Assembly: GCA_018266775.1 (NCBI GenBank)
Contig: JAFDZS010000007.1
Coordinates: 372,001-436,000 of the forward strand
Reading direction: 5' to 3'
From: Bacteroidota bacterium
GTDB taxonomy: Bacteria > Bacteroidota > Bacteroidia > Chitinophagales > Chitinophagaceae
DNA: 64,000 nucleotides
Shown: one piece after another, positions 43,087-51,190 of the stretch
How positions within the stretch are numbered: the first letter of the stretch is position 1
How the letters are laid out: the number at the start of each line of letters is the position of its first letter
Notes under the pieces: generated by a model
What the model saw: the letters and a program-made list of their open reading frames with translations, nothing else
What the model was told of the DNA's origin: nothing
Databases searched by the model: none
Program-made: the position numbers and the translations under genes

Positions 43087-43239
43087 ACTTTCAAAACAGA
43101 AATAACAAAGCGCTGTCTGAACGACATTTTCCGTTTTATTATTCGTGTCATTTCTTATGAGTATTGAATGGCTGCCCAAAATGGCGTTTTTTCGTGGTGA
43201 AAATATTCAGGTGGTTTCTTTAAGGGTTCTTTGTTTAAT

Positions 43240-43299
43240 CCCATCGGGCTGTTATTTGGGTAGCCCTCAAAACAAAGGTGGCAAAGCCCTGTAAGGGCT
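43240..43299. repeat. Further REP-like hairpins
   Basis: CCC-ATC-GGG at 43240-43248 and AGCCCT-GTA-AGGGCT at 43285-43299. They have the same three-base loop design as the hairpins next to tnpA and may be REP copies mobilised by it. Confidence 0.5.
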
Positions 43300-43348
43300 G
43301 CATTTTTGCCTCATCCCATTTCAAAAATTTCAAACGCACCTTTATCAA

Positions 43349-43364
43349 ACTAACATCCGTTAGT
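43349..43364. promoter_or_regulatory. Operator-like inverted repeat before acyl-CoA dehydrogenase
   Basis: ACTAAC-ATCC-GTTAGT is a perfect 6-bp inverted repeat, ending 14 bp before the -7 element, over the -33 position. The form is TetR-like; fatty-acid repressors of this family commonly control acyl-CoA dehydrogenases. Confidence 0.55.
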
Positions 43365-43378
43365 ATTTCTTAATTGCT

Positions 43379-43386
43379 TATGTTTG
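43379..43386 (+). promoter_or_regulatory. -7 element of the acyl-CoA dehydrogenase gene
   Basis: TATGTTTG, exact TAnnTTTG, 21 nt before ATG 43408. Confidence 0.6.
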
Positions 43387-43407
43387 TACCATAAAGCTTG
43401 TTTTTGT

Positions 43408-44547
43408 ATGAATTTTCAACAGACAGAATTGACCCAACAGGTGGCACATACAGCCAAAGATTTTGCACAACAACACATTAAACCTTATGTGATGGAATGG
43501 GATGAAAGCCAGGAATTTCCCCTGCAAATATTTAAAGCAATGGGTGCCCTGGGGTTAATGGGTGTATTGGTGCCTGAACAATATGGTGGCAGTGGTATGG
43601 GTTATTTTGAATACAGTGCGGCTATACAGGAAGTAGCTAAAGTGTGTGGCTCCATTGGTTTATCATTAGCAGCACATAATTCATTATGCACCGGTCACAT
43701 TCTGGCCTTTGGCAATGAAGAACAGAAGCGAAAATATTTACCTAAACTCGCATCGTGCGAATACCTGGGTGCCTGGGGATTAACGGAAGCCAATACCGGC
43801 AGTGATGCTGGTAATATGCGTACTACCGCCGTTAAAGACGGCGACCACTGGGTACTGAACGGCACCAAATGCTGGATCACGCATGGAAAAACCGGCGATG
43901 TTGCAGTAGTAGTTTGCCGAACTGGCGAACCCAGGACCAGGGATAATTGCACTGCTTTTATTGTGGAACGTGGCACACCCGGTTTCAGTGCTGGAAAAAA
44001 AGAAAATAAACTCGGCATGCGTGCCAGCGAAACTGCTGAAATGATTTTTGATAACTGCCGCATACCCGATACACAACGTATGGGCGAAATTGGCAGCGGC
44101 TTTAAACAAAGCATGAAAGTGCTGGATGGTGGACGCATTTCCATTGCTGCATTAAGTCTGGGCATTGCCAAAGGTGCTTATGAAGCATCGCTGCAATATG
44201 CGCAGGAGCGCCACCAGTTCGATCAACCCATTGCCAACTTCCAGGGCATCAGCTTTAAACTGGCTGATATGGCTACAGAGATTGCAGCTGCTGAGTTACT
44301 GATTAACCAGGCCTGCTATTTGAAAAATAATGGGTTGCCGGTTACCAAAGAAGCCGCTATGGCAAAATATTATGCCAGTGAAATAGCTGTAAAAGTAAGC
44401 ACCGATGCTGTACAGATTTTTGGCGGCTACGGGTACACGAAAGACTTTCCGGTAGAAAAATTTTACCGTGACAGTAAGTTGTGTACTATTGGGGAAGGTA
44501 CCAGCGAAATTCAAAAAATCGTGATCAGCCGGGAAGCATTGCGCTGA
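43408..44547 (+). CDS. Acyl-CoA dehydrogenase
   Basis: An FAD-dependent acyl-CoA dehydrogenase of 379 residues, catalysing the first oxidation step of fatty acid or branched-chain acyl-CoA breakdown. Signatures include GAWGLTEANTGSDAGNMRTTA (flavin and substrate contacts), RDSKLCTIGEGTSEIQ and FGGYGYTKDFPVEKFYRD. The start is the ATG at 43408, giving the usual family N-terminus; a longer frame begins at the TTG inside the promoter word. Substrate chain length cannot be deduced. Regulated probably by the inverted repeat over its promoter. Confidence 0.93.
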   Translation: MNFQQTELTQQVAHTAKDFAQQHIKPYVMEWDESQEFPLQIFKAMGALGLMGVLVPEQYGGSGMGYFEYSAAIQEVAKVCGSIGLSLAAHNSLCTGHILAFGNEEQKRKYLPKLASCEYLGAWGLTEANTGSDAGNMRTTAVKDGDHWVLNGTKCWITHGKTGDVAVVVCRTGEPRTRDNCTAFIVERGTPGFSAGKKENKLGMRASETAEMIFDNCRIPDTQRMGEIGSGFKQSMKVLDGGRISIAALSLGIAKGAYEASLQYAQERHQFDQPIANFQGISFKLADMATEIAAAELLINQACYLKNNGLPVTKEAAMAKYYASEIAVKVSTDAVQIFGGYGYTKDFPVEKFYRDSKLCTIGEGTSEIQKIVISREALR

Positions 44548-44564
44548 TTACTACTCAAAATAAA

Positions 44565-45164
44565 ATGCACCGCTTCTTAGTCTGTATACCCATTTTATTG
44601 ATATGCCTGTGCTGCTGCAGGCAGAAGCAATCTACCCCTGAGCCTCCAGCCATTACTATATTCATTCAGCCGTTTGATGGTATGCCCGAAGACGGTATTC
44701 AATATGTGTACCAGGAAGTAAAGAAGGTTTATCCCAACGTAAAAATTAATCCCTCTATTCAGTTGCCAACCAGCGCTTATTTTGCTGCCCGCAACAGGTA
44801 CAGGGCAGATTCACTCATTGATTTCCTGGATAGAAAAACACCTGCCGGTTATATAACCATTGGATTAACGACTAAAGACATCAGCACAAAAAAAGATACC
44901 ATTCCCGATTGGGGTGTGATGGGTTTAGGTTTTTGCCCCGGCAAGGCATGTATTGCATCCACTTTCCGTTTATCCAAAACTGCGCTGTGGGAGCAATTGT
45001 TTAAAGTAGCCATTCATGAATCAGGCCACACACAAGGTTTACCACATTGCAATGTAGCCACTTGTTTTATGAGGGATGCCGAAGGGCATAACACTACAAA
45101 TGAAGAGAAAGAGTTTTGCCCAGCGTGTAAAAAACTTCTGGCTGAAAAAGGCTGGCGATTTTAA
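44565..45164 (+). CDS. Archaemetzincin-family metalloprotease, lipoprotein
   Basis: A 199-residue protein with a signal peptide and Cys cluster (LLICLCCC, residues 11-18) that suggests lipoprotein processing. The zinc motif HESGHTQGLPH (151-161) is followed by Cys162, Cys167, Met169 and the pair Cys185/Cys188 (CPAC), the full archaemetzincin (M54) pattern. Spacing between Met and the last CxxC is slightly shorter than in the classic motif. Archaemetzincins are usually cytosolic; export here is unusual. Substrate unknown. ATG 44565 is chosen since an upstream in-frame GTG would place the start inside the previous gene. Confidence 0.85.
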   Translation: MHRFLVCIPILLICLCCCRQKQSTPEPPAITIFIQPFDGMPEDGIQYVYQEVKKVYPNVKINPSIQLPTSAYFAARNRYRADSLIDFLDRKTPAGYITIGLTTKDISTKKDTIPDWGVMGLGFCPGKACIASTFRLSKTALWEQLFKVAIHESGHTQGLPHCNVATCFMRDAEGHNTTNEEKEFCPACKKLLAEKGWRF

Positions 45165-45174
45165 AGAATAGCGC

Positions 45175-46353
45175 TTACACTATATTTTCAATAATCCCCG
45201 CAATGCCCTGCCCGCCACCCACACAGGCGGTAACAATACCATATTTTTTATTCAGCCGTTTCATATCATTCACCAATTGAATGGTGAGTTTGCACCCTGT
45301 ACATCCCAGTGGATGGCCCAATGCAATAGCACCGCCGTTAATATTTACAATGTCAGGATTAAGATTCAGTTGACGAATCACAGCCAATGATTGTGACGCA
45401 AACGCTTCATTCAATTCTATCAGGTCGATGTCATTTAAACTCATACCTGCCTGTTTCAACACTTTGGGTACCGCTTCAACAGGGCCAATACCCATAATAC
45501 GGGGATGCACACCCGCACTGGCGCAATTCACCAAACGAGCAATGGGTTTTAAGCCCAGTTCATTCACCATTCTTTCACTCATCACCAATGCAAAGGCTGC
45601 ACCATCACTGGTTTGCGAACTGTTGCCTGCAGTGATACAACCACCGGCCGCAAAAGCTGGTTTTAATTTCGCTAAACCTTCCATAGAAGTATCGGCCCTC
45701 ACGCCTTCATCAGTGTCAATCACATGACTGCGTTTTTGTTTTTTCCCTTTTTCATCCAAATAAATTTCTTCCACATTTATGGGCAGAATACCGGATTTAA
45801 AATATCCGTTCTTTATGGCATTGCCTGCTTTCACATGACTGTTGTAACTGAAAGCATCCTGGTCTTCTCTTGAAACATTAAATTCTTTGGCCACAGCTTC
45901 GGCTGTTAAACCCATACTTAAATAATAGTCGGGTTCGTCTTTTGCAATCGCATAAGAAGGTACGGTTTTCCACCCTGCAGTGGGCACCAGGCTCATACTT
46001 TCGGTACCACCGGCAATGATGCATTCTGCCATACCCGTTCTTATTTTGGCAGTTGCTACAGCAATACTTTCCAGTCCGCTGGCGCAATAACGGTTAATGG
46101 TAATGCCCGGTGCATGAATACCTACAGCCTTTGCGGCAATTAACCGCCCTACCTGTAAGCCTTGCTCTGCTTCAGGTACCGCGTTACCCACAATCACATC
46201 ATCTACTCTCTTTACATCCAGTTGCGGTACACTGGCCAATAATCCTTTGATGACGTCAACAGCTAAATCATCGGGCCTGGTAAACCTGAACCCGCCTTTT
46301 TTACTTTTGGTTACTGCTGTTCTGTAGCCTGCTACTATGTATGCTTCCTGCAT
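45175..46353 (-). CDS. Acetyl-CoA C-acyltransferase (thiolase)
   Basis: A 392-residue thiolase of the FadA/3-ketoacyl-CoA type, completing beta-oxidation by cleaving acetyl-CoA from 3-ketoacyl-CoA. The nucleophile Cys lies in INRYCASGLE. The His motif is ALGHPLGCTG and the second Cys is in TACVGGGQG. It pairs functionally with the acyl-CoA dehydrogenase nearby. A long leader (about 120 nt) contains a heptad array and a promoter-overlapping palindrome. Confidence 0.94.
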   Translation of the reverse strand: MQEAYIVAGYRTAVTKSKKGGFRFTRPDDLAVDVIKGLLASVPQLDVKRVDDVIVGNAVPEAEQGLQVGRLIAAKAVGIHAPGITINRYCASGLESIAVATAKIRTGMAECIIAGGTESMSLVPTAGWKTVPSYAIAKDEPDYYLSMGLTAEAVAKEFNVSREDQDAFSYNSHVKAGNAIKNGYFKSGILPINVEEIYLDEKGKKQKRSHVIDTDEGVRADTSMEGLAKLKPAFAAGGCITAGNSSQTSDGAAFALVMSERMVNELGLKPIARLVNCASAGVHPRIMGIGPVEAVPKVLKQAGMSLNDIDLIELNEAFASQSLAVIRQLNLNPDIVNINGGAIALGHPLGCTGCKLTIQLVNDMKRLNKKYGIVTACVGGGQGIAGIIENIV

Positions 46354-46363
46354 GGTTAAATTG

Positions 46364-46405
46364 TTGAAAGTTGATAGTTGAAAGCTAATGGTTAATAGTT
46401 TTTAG
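46364..46405. repeat. Heptad array upstream of thiolase
   Basis: Phased 7-bp words: TTGAAAG, TTGATAG, TTGAAAG, CTAATGG, TTAATAG, TTTTTAG. Same word family as at 18852-18886 and 56420-56450. Confidence 0.75.
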
Positions 46406-46471
46406 CAAAAACGATTTTTCATTAGCCATAAACAATTGCCCATTTACAAAATGGTTGTTTATGCAACTTTA

Positions 46472-46486
46472 TATACCAAAGGTATA
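46472..46486 (-). promoter_or_regulatory. Palindrome overlapping the thiolase -7 element
   Basis: TATACC-AAA-GGTATA is a perfect 6-bp inverted repeat. It contains TACCTTTG (46477-46484, minus), an exact -7 element. Binding of a dimeric regulator here would block thiolase transcription; it is 37 bp from the divergent pyrD promoter. Confidence 0.45.
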
Positions 46487-46522
46487 ATTTCTGTATGAAA
46501 ACAAAAAACTGAAAACTTGGCC

Positions 46523-46530
46523 TATTTTTG
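46523..46530 (+). promoter_or_regulatory. -7 element of pyrD
   Basis: TATTTTTG, exact match, ends 6 nt before the pyrD ATG at 46537, predicting a leaderless or near-leaderless mRNA. Confidence 0.6.
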
Positions 46531-46536
46531 CGCCGC

Positions 46537-47565
46537 ATGTACCAGTTACTACGTTCGCTGCTTTTTTTGTTTGATCCTGAAAAGGTGCACTATTTTTCAA
46601 TGAACAGCTTCAGGTTGCTTTGTAAGATTCCCGGAGTACAGGCGCTGTTGCGCAGATTTTTCACTCCAAAGGAAACTTCACCCTTCATAGTTTTTAATAT
46701 TTCTTTTCCTAATAAAGTTGGTCTTGCCGCTGGCTTTGATAAAAACGCCCGTTACCTGAACGAGTTGCAGGTAATGGGTTTTGGTTGTGTTGAAATTGGT
46801 ACGGTTACCCCCAAAGCACAGGCGGGTAATGATAAGCCACGTTTATTCCGTTTACCAAAAGATAAAGCTTTGATCAACCGCATGGGCTTTAATAATGATG
46901 GTGTGGAGGTTGTGGTAAGCAGGTTGAAAACATGGAGAAGCAAAGCTTCTTCCCAACTTGTTATTGGCGGTAACATTGGCAAAAACAAAATTACTCCTAA
47001 TGAAGATGCCTGGAAAGATTATGCTGCATGCTTTACCGCATTGCATGATTATGTTGACTATTTTGTGGTAAACGTCAGCAGCCCCAACACACCCGGCTTA
47101 AGGGAACTGCAGGAAAAAGATGCGTTGAAAAAAATTCTTACGCACCTGCAGATGCTGAATAAAAATTATGCTTCGCCCAAACCCATCTTATTAAAAATTG
47201 CGCCCGATTTAACGAATGAACAGCTGAACGATGTGATCAGCCTCGCTGTCGACATTCAACTGGATGGGTTGGTTGCTGCCAACACTACCGTTGATCGCAG
47301 CAATTTAATTACCACTGCCGATGCTGTTGAAAAAATTGGCGCCGGTGGTTTAAGCGGCAAACCAGTTCATCAACGCAGTACAGCAATAGTGCAATACATT
47401 CATCAAAAAACAAACGGAACCATTCCCATCATTGCCAGCGGCGGCATTTTCACTGCTGCTGATGCTGTTGAAAAAATTAATGCCGGTGCTTCACTGGTAC
47501 AAGTGTGGACAGGTTTTATTTACGAAGGCCCGTCTATTGTAAAAAACATTTGTAAAGGATTGTAA
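46537..47565 (+). CDS. pyrD: Dihydroorotate dehydrogenase, class 2 (quinone)
   Basis: A 342-residue membrane-associated flavoenzyme that oxidises dihydroorotate to orotate with quinone in pyrimidine synthesis. The start MYQLLRSLLFLFDPEKVHYF is the amphipathic membrane-binding helix of class 2 enzymes. FMN and substrate motifs are NPLGLAAG-like NKVGLAAGFDKN, INRMGFNNDG, and catalytic Ser in NVSSPNTPGLR. An upstream TTG start (46528) is rejected because it lies in the promoter word. TerC follows after 10 bp. Confidence 0.96.
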   Translation: MYQLLRSLLFLFDPEKVHYFSMNSFRLLCKIPGVQALLRRFFTPKETSPFIVFNISFPNKVGLAAGFDKNARYLNELQVMGFGCVEIGTVTPKAQAGNDKPRLFRLPKDKALINRMGFNNDGVEVVVSRLKTWRSKASSQLVIGGNIGKNKITPNEDAWKDYAACFTALHDYVDYFVVNVSSPNTPGLRELQEKDALKKILTHLQMLNKNYASPKPILLKIAPDLTNEQLNDVISLAVDIQLDGLVAANTTVDRSNLITTADAVEKIGAGGLSGKPVHQRSTAIVQYIHQKTNGTIPIIASGGIFTAADAVEKINAGASLVQVWTGFIYEGPSIVKNICKGL

Positions 47566-47575
47566 ACTTATTTTC

Positions 47576-48370
47576 ATGAAGGAATTACAGGAGCTATTTA
47601 CCACAACGGGTTTGAGCGGTTTGCTGGCGCTCACGCTCATGGAGATTATGCTGGGCATCGACAATGTAATTTTCGTTTCTATCATTCTTGGTAAATTAAA
47701 AACTGAACAGGAGAAGAAGACGGCTTCCACTACGTGGATGATTGCCGGTATGATCATTCGCCTCATCTTATTATATGTGTTGGGTACGTTTTTAAAATCT
47801 GAACGGGGTTTATTTACTATCTGGCAGCACCCGGTATTATTAAAGGATATTATTATGATAGGTGGTGGTGTGTTTTTGCTTATTAATACCACACTGGAAA
47901 TTCATAATAAACTGGAAGGAGAAGACCCGAACGAAGCCATTGCACATAATAAAAGAGGAAACAGTTTTAAAGCCATTATCTGGCAGATCATCCTGGTGGA
48001 TTTTATTTTCAGCGTTGATGGTATCATCACTTCTATCGGGATGAGTGAGCTGGATACTGTGCGTTATGCAGCAGTTATTATCTCTATGCTGGTGATGTTT
48101 GTATTTGCCAGAAAGATCAGCAGGTTTATCAACCAGCACCCAACATTTAAAATGCTTGCCTTATCTTTTCTCATGCTGATTGCTTTTACATTAATTGTAG
48201 ATGGCGTGCACGTGGAAGAATTTGAAATACCGCATGGCTATGTATATTTTGCCATGGCATTTTCCCTGGGAGTGGAAATACTGAACCTGCAATTGCGTAA
48301 GAAAACCAAAAAGCCTGTTGAATTGCGCAGCCCAACGATTGATAAAAAGGGAGATGATAATTTACCCTAA
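47576..48370 (+). CDS. TerC family integral membrane protein
   Basis: A 264-residue membrane protein with about seven hydrophobic segments. LMEIMLGIDNVIFVSIIL and the second inverted half IILVDFIFSVDGIITSIGM carry the acidic Asp residues (GIDN, SVDG) typical of TerC/Alx/YgdQ proteins, which export Mn2+ or aid metalation of exported proteins. The specific ion is inferred from the family. Co-transcribed with pyrD (10-bp gap). Confidence 0.9.
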   Translation: MKELQELFTTTGLSGLLALTLMEIMLGIDNVIFVSIILGKLKTEQEKKTASTTWMIAGMIIRLILLYVLGTFLKSERGLFTIWQHPVLLKDIIMIGGGVFLLINTTLEIHNKLEGEDPNEAIAHNKRGNSFKAIIWQIILVDFIFSVDGIITSIGMSELDTVRYAAVIISMLVMFVFARKISRFINQHPTFKMLALSFLMLIAFTLIVDGVHVEEFEIPHGYVYFAMAFSLGVEILNLQLRKKTKKPVELRSPTIDKKGDDNLP

Positions 48371-48427
48371 ATCTTTCTTTGCAAATTGTTCTTTTGAAAA
48401 ACATCCAGGCAATAACCCCGAATGCTA

Positions 48428-49135
48428 TTATTGTACACACAGTAACGCTGCTGCCACCACACCGGCAGTTTCTGTACGTAACCTGGTATTGCCCAAACTA
48501 ACGGGAGCAAAATCATTCTCTATGGCAAGCTGAATTTCTTCCGGTGTAAAATCACCTTCGGGCCCAATTAAAATAAGTTTAGACTGGTCGTTTTTCGCTG
48601 CCGATGACAACTGTGTCTTGTTGCCTTCTTCACAATGTGCTATAAATTTTTGGCCTGGATGGTTTTGCTGTACACAAGATGCAAACTTTACCGGTTCCCC
48701 CATTTGTGGCAACCAGCATTGCTGGCTTTGCAGCATGGCGCTGATGAGGATACTTTGCAGCCGCTCTGCTTTAAAATGCTGCTTTTCTGTTCGGGTACAG
48801 ATCAGCGGTATGATTTCCTGCACACCCATTTCAGCCGCTTTTTCGAGGAACCATTCAAAACGGCTGTTGTTTTTTAATAACGAAATAGCAATGGTAATTT
48901 TATTTGAAGGTGCCGGGTAAAAACTATTTGATATCACCTGAACAGTACATTTCTTCCTGTTATCATCTGTTATAGATGCAGTTGCAACATTTCCCTTACC
49001 ATCTGCAAGTTGCAGCTGCTCACCTGTTTGCATACGTAATACCTGTACGATGTGTTTGCTGGTATCTTCATCCAGCATAATGGTTGCACCGGCTGTAGTA
49101 TTGAATGATGCTTTATAAAAAAAAGGTAATGCCAT
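48428..49135 (-). CDS. rsmE: 16S rRNA (uracil1498-N3)-methyltransferase
   Basis: RsmE methylates U1498 of 16S rRNA. The 235-residue protein is a SPOUT-class enzyme: N-terminal PUA-like domain (FYKASFNTTAGATIMLDEDTSKHIVQVLRM) and C-terminal trefoil-knot domain with KLILIGPEGDFTPEEI and SLGNTRLRTETA, the SAM-binding knot. It lies downstream of dnaB on the same strand. Confidence 0.94.
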   Translation of the reverse strand: MALPFFYKASFNTTAGATIMLDEDTSKHIVQVLRMQTGEQLQLADGKGNVATASITDDNRKKCTVQVISNSFYPAPSNKITIAISLLKNNSRFEWFLEKAAEMGVQEIIPLICTRTEKQHFKAERLQSILISAMLQSQQCWLPQMGEPVKFASCVQQNHPGQKFIAHCEEGNKTQLSSAAKNDQSKLILIGPEGDFTPEEIQLAIENDFAPVSLGNTRLRTETAGVVAAALLCVQ

Positions 49136-49225
49136 TGTGTTTCAAACATAATAAAAAATGGAGAATGATTTTTACTCCATTCTCCATCATTTGTTATAAA
49201 AAATTGCCTGTTGTTTTTATCATCA

Positions 49226-50818
49226 CTAAAACGGTGCCTCATCATCAAAGTTACCATCATTCATCTTGCTGCCTTTTTGTATGTATAATTTGGCACCATC
49301 ATCTCCACCATCAAGGCCACTCACCGGTTTCCAGCTTCCACCGCCGCCGGATGGAAAAGCACTTCCGCCGCCACCAAAATCTCCGCCTCCATCAGCGTTA
49401 TCTTCTACAAATTTCTGAATATGCAGCAAGGCACGCAGCTTAACGGTATCCAAACTACCATTACGGTGTTTGGCTATCTTAACATAAGTTTCTCCTTTGT
49501 TGCTTTCACCAAATTCATTGGCGGTAATATCATAATATTCGGGGCGGTAAAGGAACATTACCATATCGGCATCCTGTTCAATGGCACCAGATTCCCTCAA
49601 ATCACTCAACTGCGGAATTTTGTTGCCTTCCTTTCTTTTCTCCACTTCACGGCTTAACTGGGAAAGTGCAATGATGGGCACCTGTAATTCTTTTGCCAAA
49701 CCCTTTAAATCACGGGATATTTTACTGATCTCCTGTTCACGATTGGCATTGCGGTTATCGCCGGCGCCACTCATCAATTGCAAATAGTCAATGATGATCA
49801 GCCCGAGGTTATGTTTATTTTTCAGCCTGCGGCATTTAGCCCTTAATTCAAAGATGTTCAGTGCGGCGGTATCATCAATAAAGATTGGTGCTTTACTCAG
49901 CTTTTCAATCCCTTTCTTGTACAGCTGTTTCATCTCATGTTCTTCCAGTTTACCACGGGAAATTTTCTCCAGCCATATTTCACTTTCGGCACTGAGTATA
50001 CGCTGCACCAGCTGGCTGCTGCTCATCTCCAAACTGAAAAACGCAACCGGTATGGCTTTGGATGGATCGTCTGGCACGGCGGCGCTGCGGGCCAGGTTCA
50101 ATGCAAATGCCGTTTTACCTACGGATGGACGAGCGGCAAGTATGATCAAATCGGTGGGCTGCCAGCCATAGGTTAATTTATCCATCGAGGGAAAACCTGT
50201 TGGCACACCGGTAATATCATCTTTACGGTTACGCATATCCTCAATACGCTGAATGGTTTTTACCAGCACCGTATCAATCGTATCAAAATTTTTACGCAGG
50301 TGGTTATTGGTTACCTCAAACAATTTTCCTTCGGCTTCATCCAGCATATCAAAAACATCGGCGCTGTCTTCATACGCATCGGTGATAATTTCGCCGCTGA
50401 TGCGGATCAGCTCACGCTGAATAAATTTTTGCAGTACAATACGGCAGTGGGCATCAATATTGGCAGATGATACTACGGCATTGGTGAGCTTGGTAACATA
50501 ATAAGGCCCGCCAACCGTTTCCAGTTCTTCCTTAAAACGCAGTTCTTCCACCACGGTCAAAAGATCGATTGGTAAACTTTTAATAGCCAGGCTTTGCATG
50601 GCCCTGAAGATGCGCTGGTGGGCATCTACATAAAAACACTCGGGTTTCAGTATTTCAATTACTGTATCGAAGGCGCTTTTTTCCAGCATGATGGCGCCCA
50701 AAACGGCTTCTTCCAGTTCTTTGGCTTGCGGGGGTACTTTTCCATACATCATGGAAGTGAGGTCTGTAGCCGTTTTACGCCTTAATTTTTTATCCTTATT
50801 GAAGTTTGTTAATTCCAT
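49226..50818 (-). CDS. dnaB: Replicative DNA helicase DnaB
   Basis: The hexameric 5'-3' helicase of the replisome. The N-terminal domain (about 25-180; PPQAKELEEAVLGAIMLEKSA) interacts with primase. The RecA-like C-terminal domain has Walker A ARPSVGKTAFALNLA, LGLIIIDYLQLM (Walker B), and SQLSREVEKR. No intein is present. The C-terminal tail is Gly-rich (GGGDFGGGGSAFPSGGGG) and acidic, reminiscent of SSB tails. Length 530 residues. A near-consensus -7 word (TATCTTAG, 50860-50867) lies 42 nt upstream, followed by a DnaA-box cluster. Confidence 0.96.
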   Translation of the reverse strand: MELTNFNKDKKLRRKTATDLTSMMYGKVPPQAKELEEAVLGAIMLEKSAFDTVIEILKPECFYVDAHQRIFRAMQSLAIKSLPIDLLTVVEELRFKEELETVGGPYYVTKLTNAVVSSANIDAHCRIVLQKFIQRELIRISGEIITDAYEDSADVFDMLDEAEGKLFEVTNNHLRKNFDTIDTVLVKTIQRIEDMRNRKDDITGVPTGFPSMDKLTYGWQPTDLIILAARPSVGKTAFALNLARSAAVPDDPSKAIPVAFFSLEMSSSQLVQRILSAESEIWLEKISRGKLEEHEMKQLYKKGIEKLSKAPIFIDDTAALNIFELRAKCRRLKNKHNLGLIIIDYLQLMSGAGDNRNANREQEISKISRDLKGLAKELQVPIIALSQLSREVEKRKEGNKIPQLSDLRESGAIEQDADMVMFLYRPEYYDITANEFGESNKGETYVKIAKHRNGSLDTVKLRALLHIQKFVEDNADGGGDFGGGGSAFPSGGGGSWKPVSGLDGGDDGAKLYIQKGSKMNDGNFDDEAPF

Positions 50819-50899
50819 TACGTTCTTGCTTGCCGGTGTTATGAGTTTTAGCAGGGCGGCTAAGATAAAATGATTGAAAGAATAAGTTTGTCTGAATAA

Positions 50900-50986
50900 T
50901 TATGCACATACCCATTTTTCAGCTCATTCCACATCTTATCCACGCTTCATTCACAACAAAGTTAGCTTACCAACGGTTTATTCACA
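50900..50986. promoter_or_regulatory. Cluster of DnaA boxes upstream of dnaB
   Basis: Four boxes in one orientation: TTATGCACA (50900-50908) and TTATTCACA (50978-50986) match TTATNCACA fully; TTATCCACG (50936-50944) and TCATTCACA (50947-50955) match 8 of 9. The region is AT-rich and lies between divergent dnaB and pheT. It could regulate dnaB by DnaA or form part of a replication origin. Confidence 0.5.
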
Positions 50987-51041
50987 TCAAACGCAGCTTC
51001 AAAAATTATGTAAAGAGAGAAGCTGAACCCATTTTATTAAC

Positions 51042-51060
51042 AATTTGGTAATACCAAATT
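51042..51060. promoter_or_regulatory. 19-bp palindrome between dnaB and pheT
   Basis: AATTTGGTA-A-TACCAAATT is a perfect 9-bp inverted repeat around one base. It lies next to the DnaA boxes and about 95 bp before the pheT promoter word. Operator or structural role unknown. Confidence 0.55.
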
Positions 51061-51153
51061 TTCTTTTTCTGCACCCCTGCCGATTTTTTTGTTGGCTTTT
51101 TTTCAAAAAACAATAAGTAGATTATAAGCCGCTAATACTTCTTTTCAATGAGT

Positions 51154-51161
51154 TATCTTTG
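51154..51161 (+). promoter_or_regulatory. -7 element of pheT
   Basis: TATCTTTG, exact match, 29 nt before the pheT ATG. A nine-codon ORF (MKKRIINDH, from 51172) starts in the leader and overlaps the pheT start in another frame. Confidence 0.6.
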
Positions 51162-51190
51162 CATTTCAACAATGAAAAAACGCATCATCA

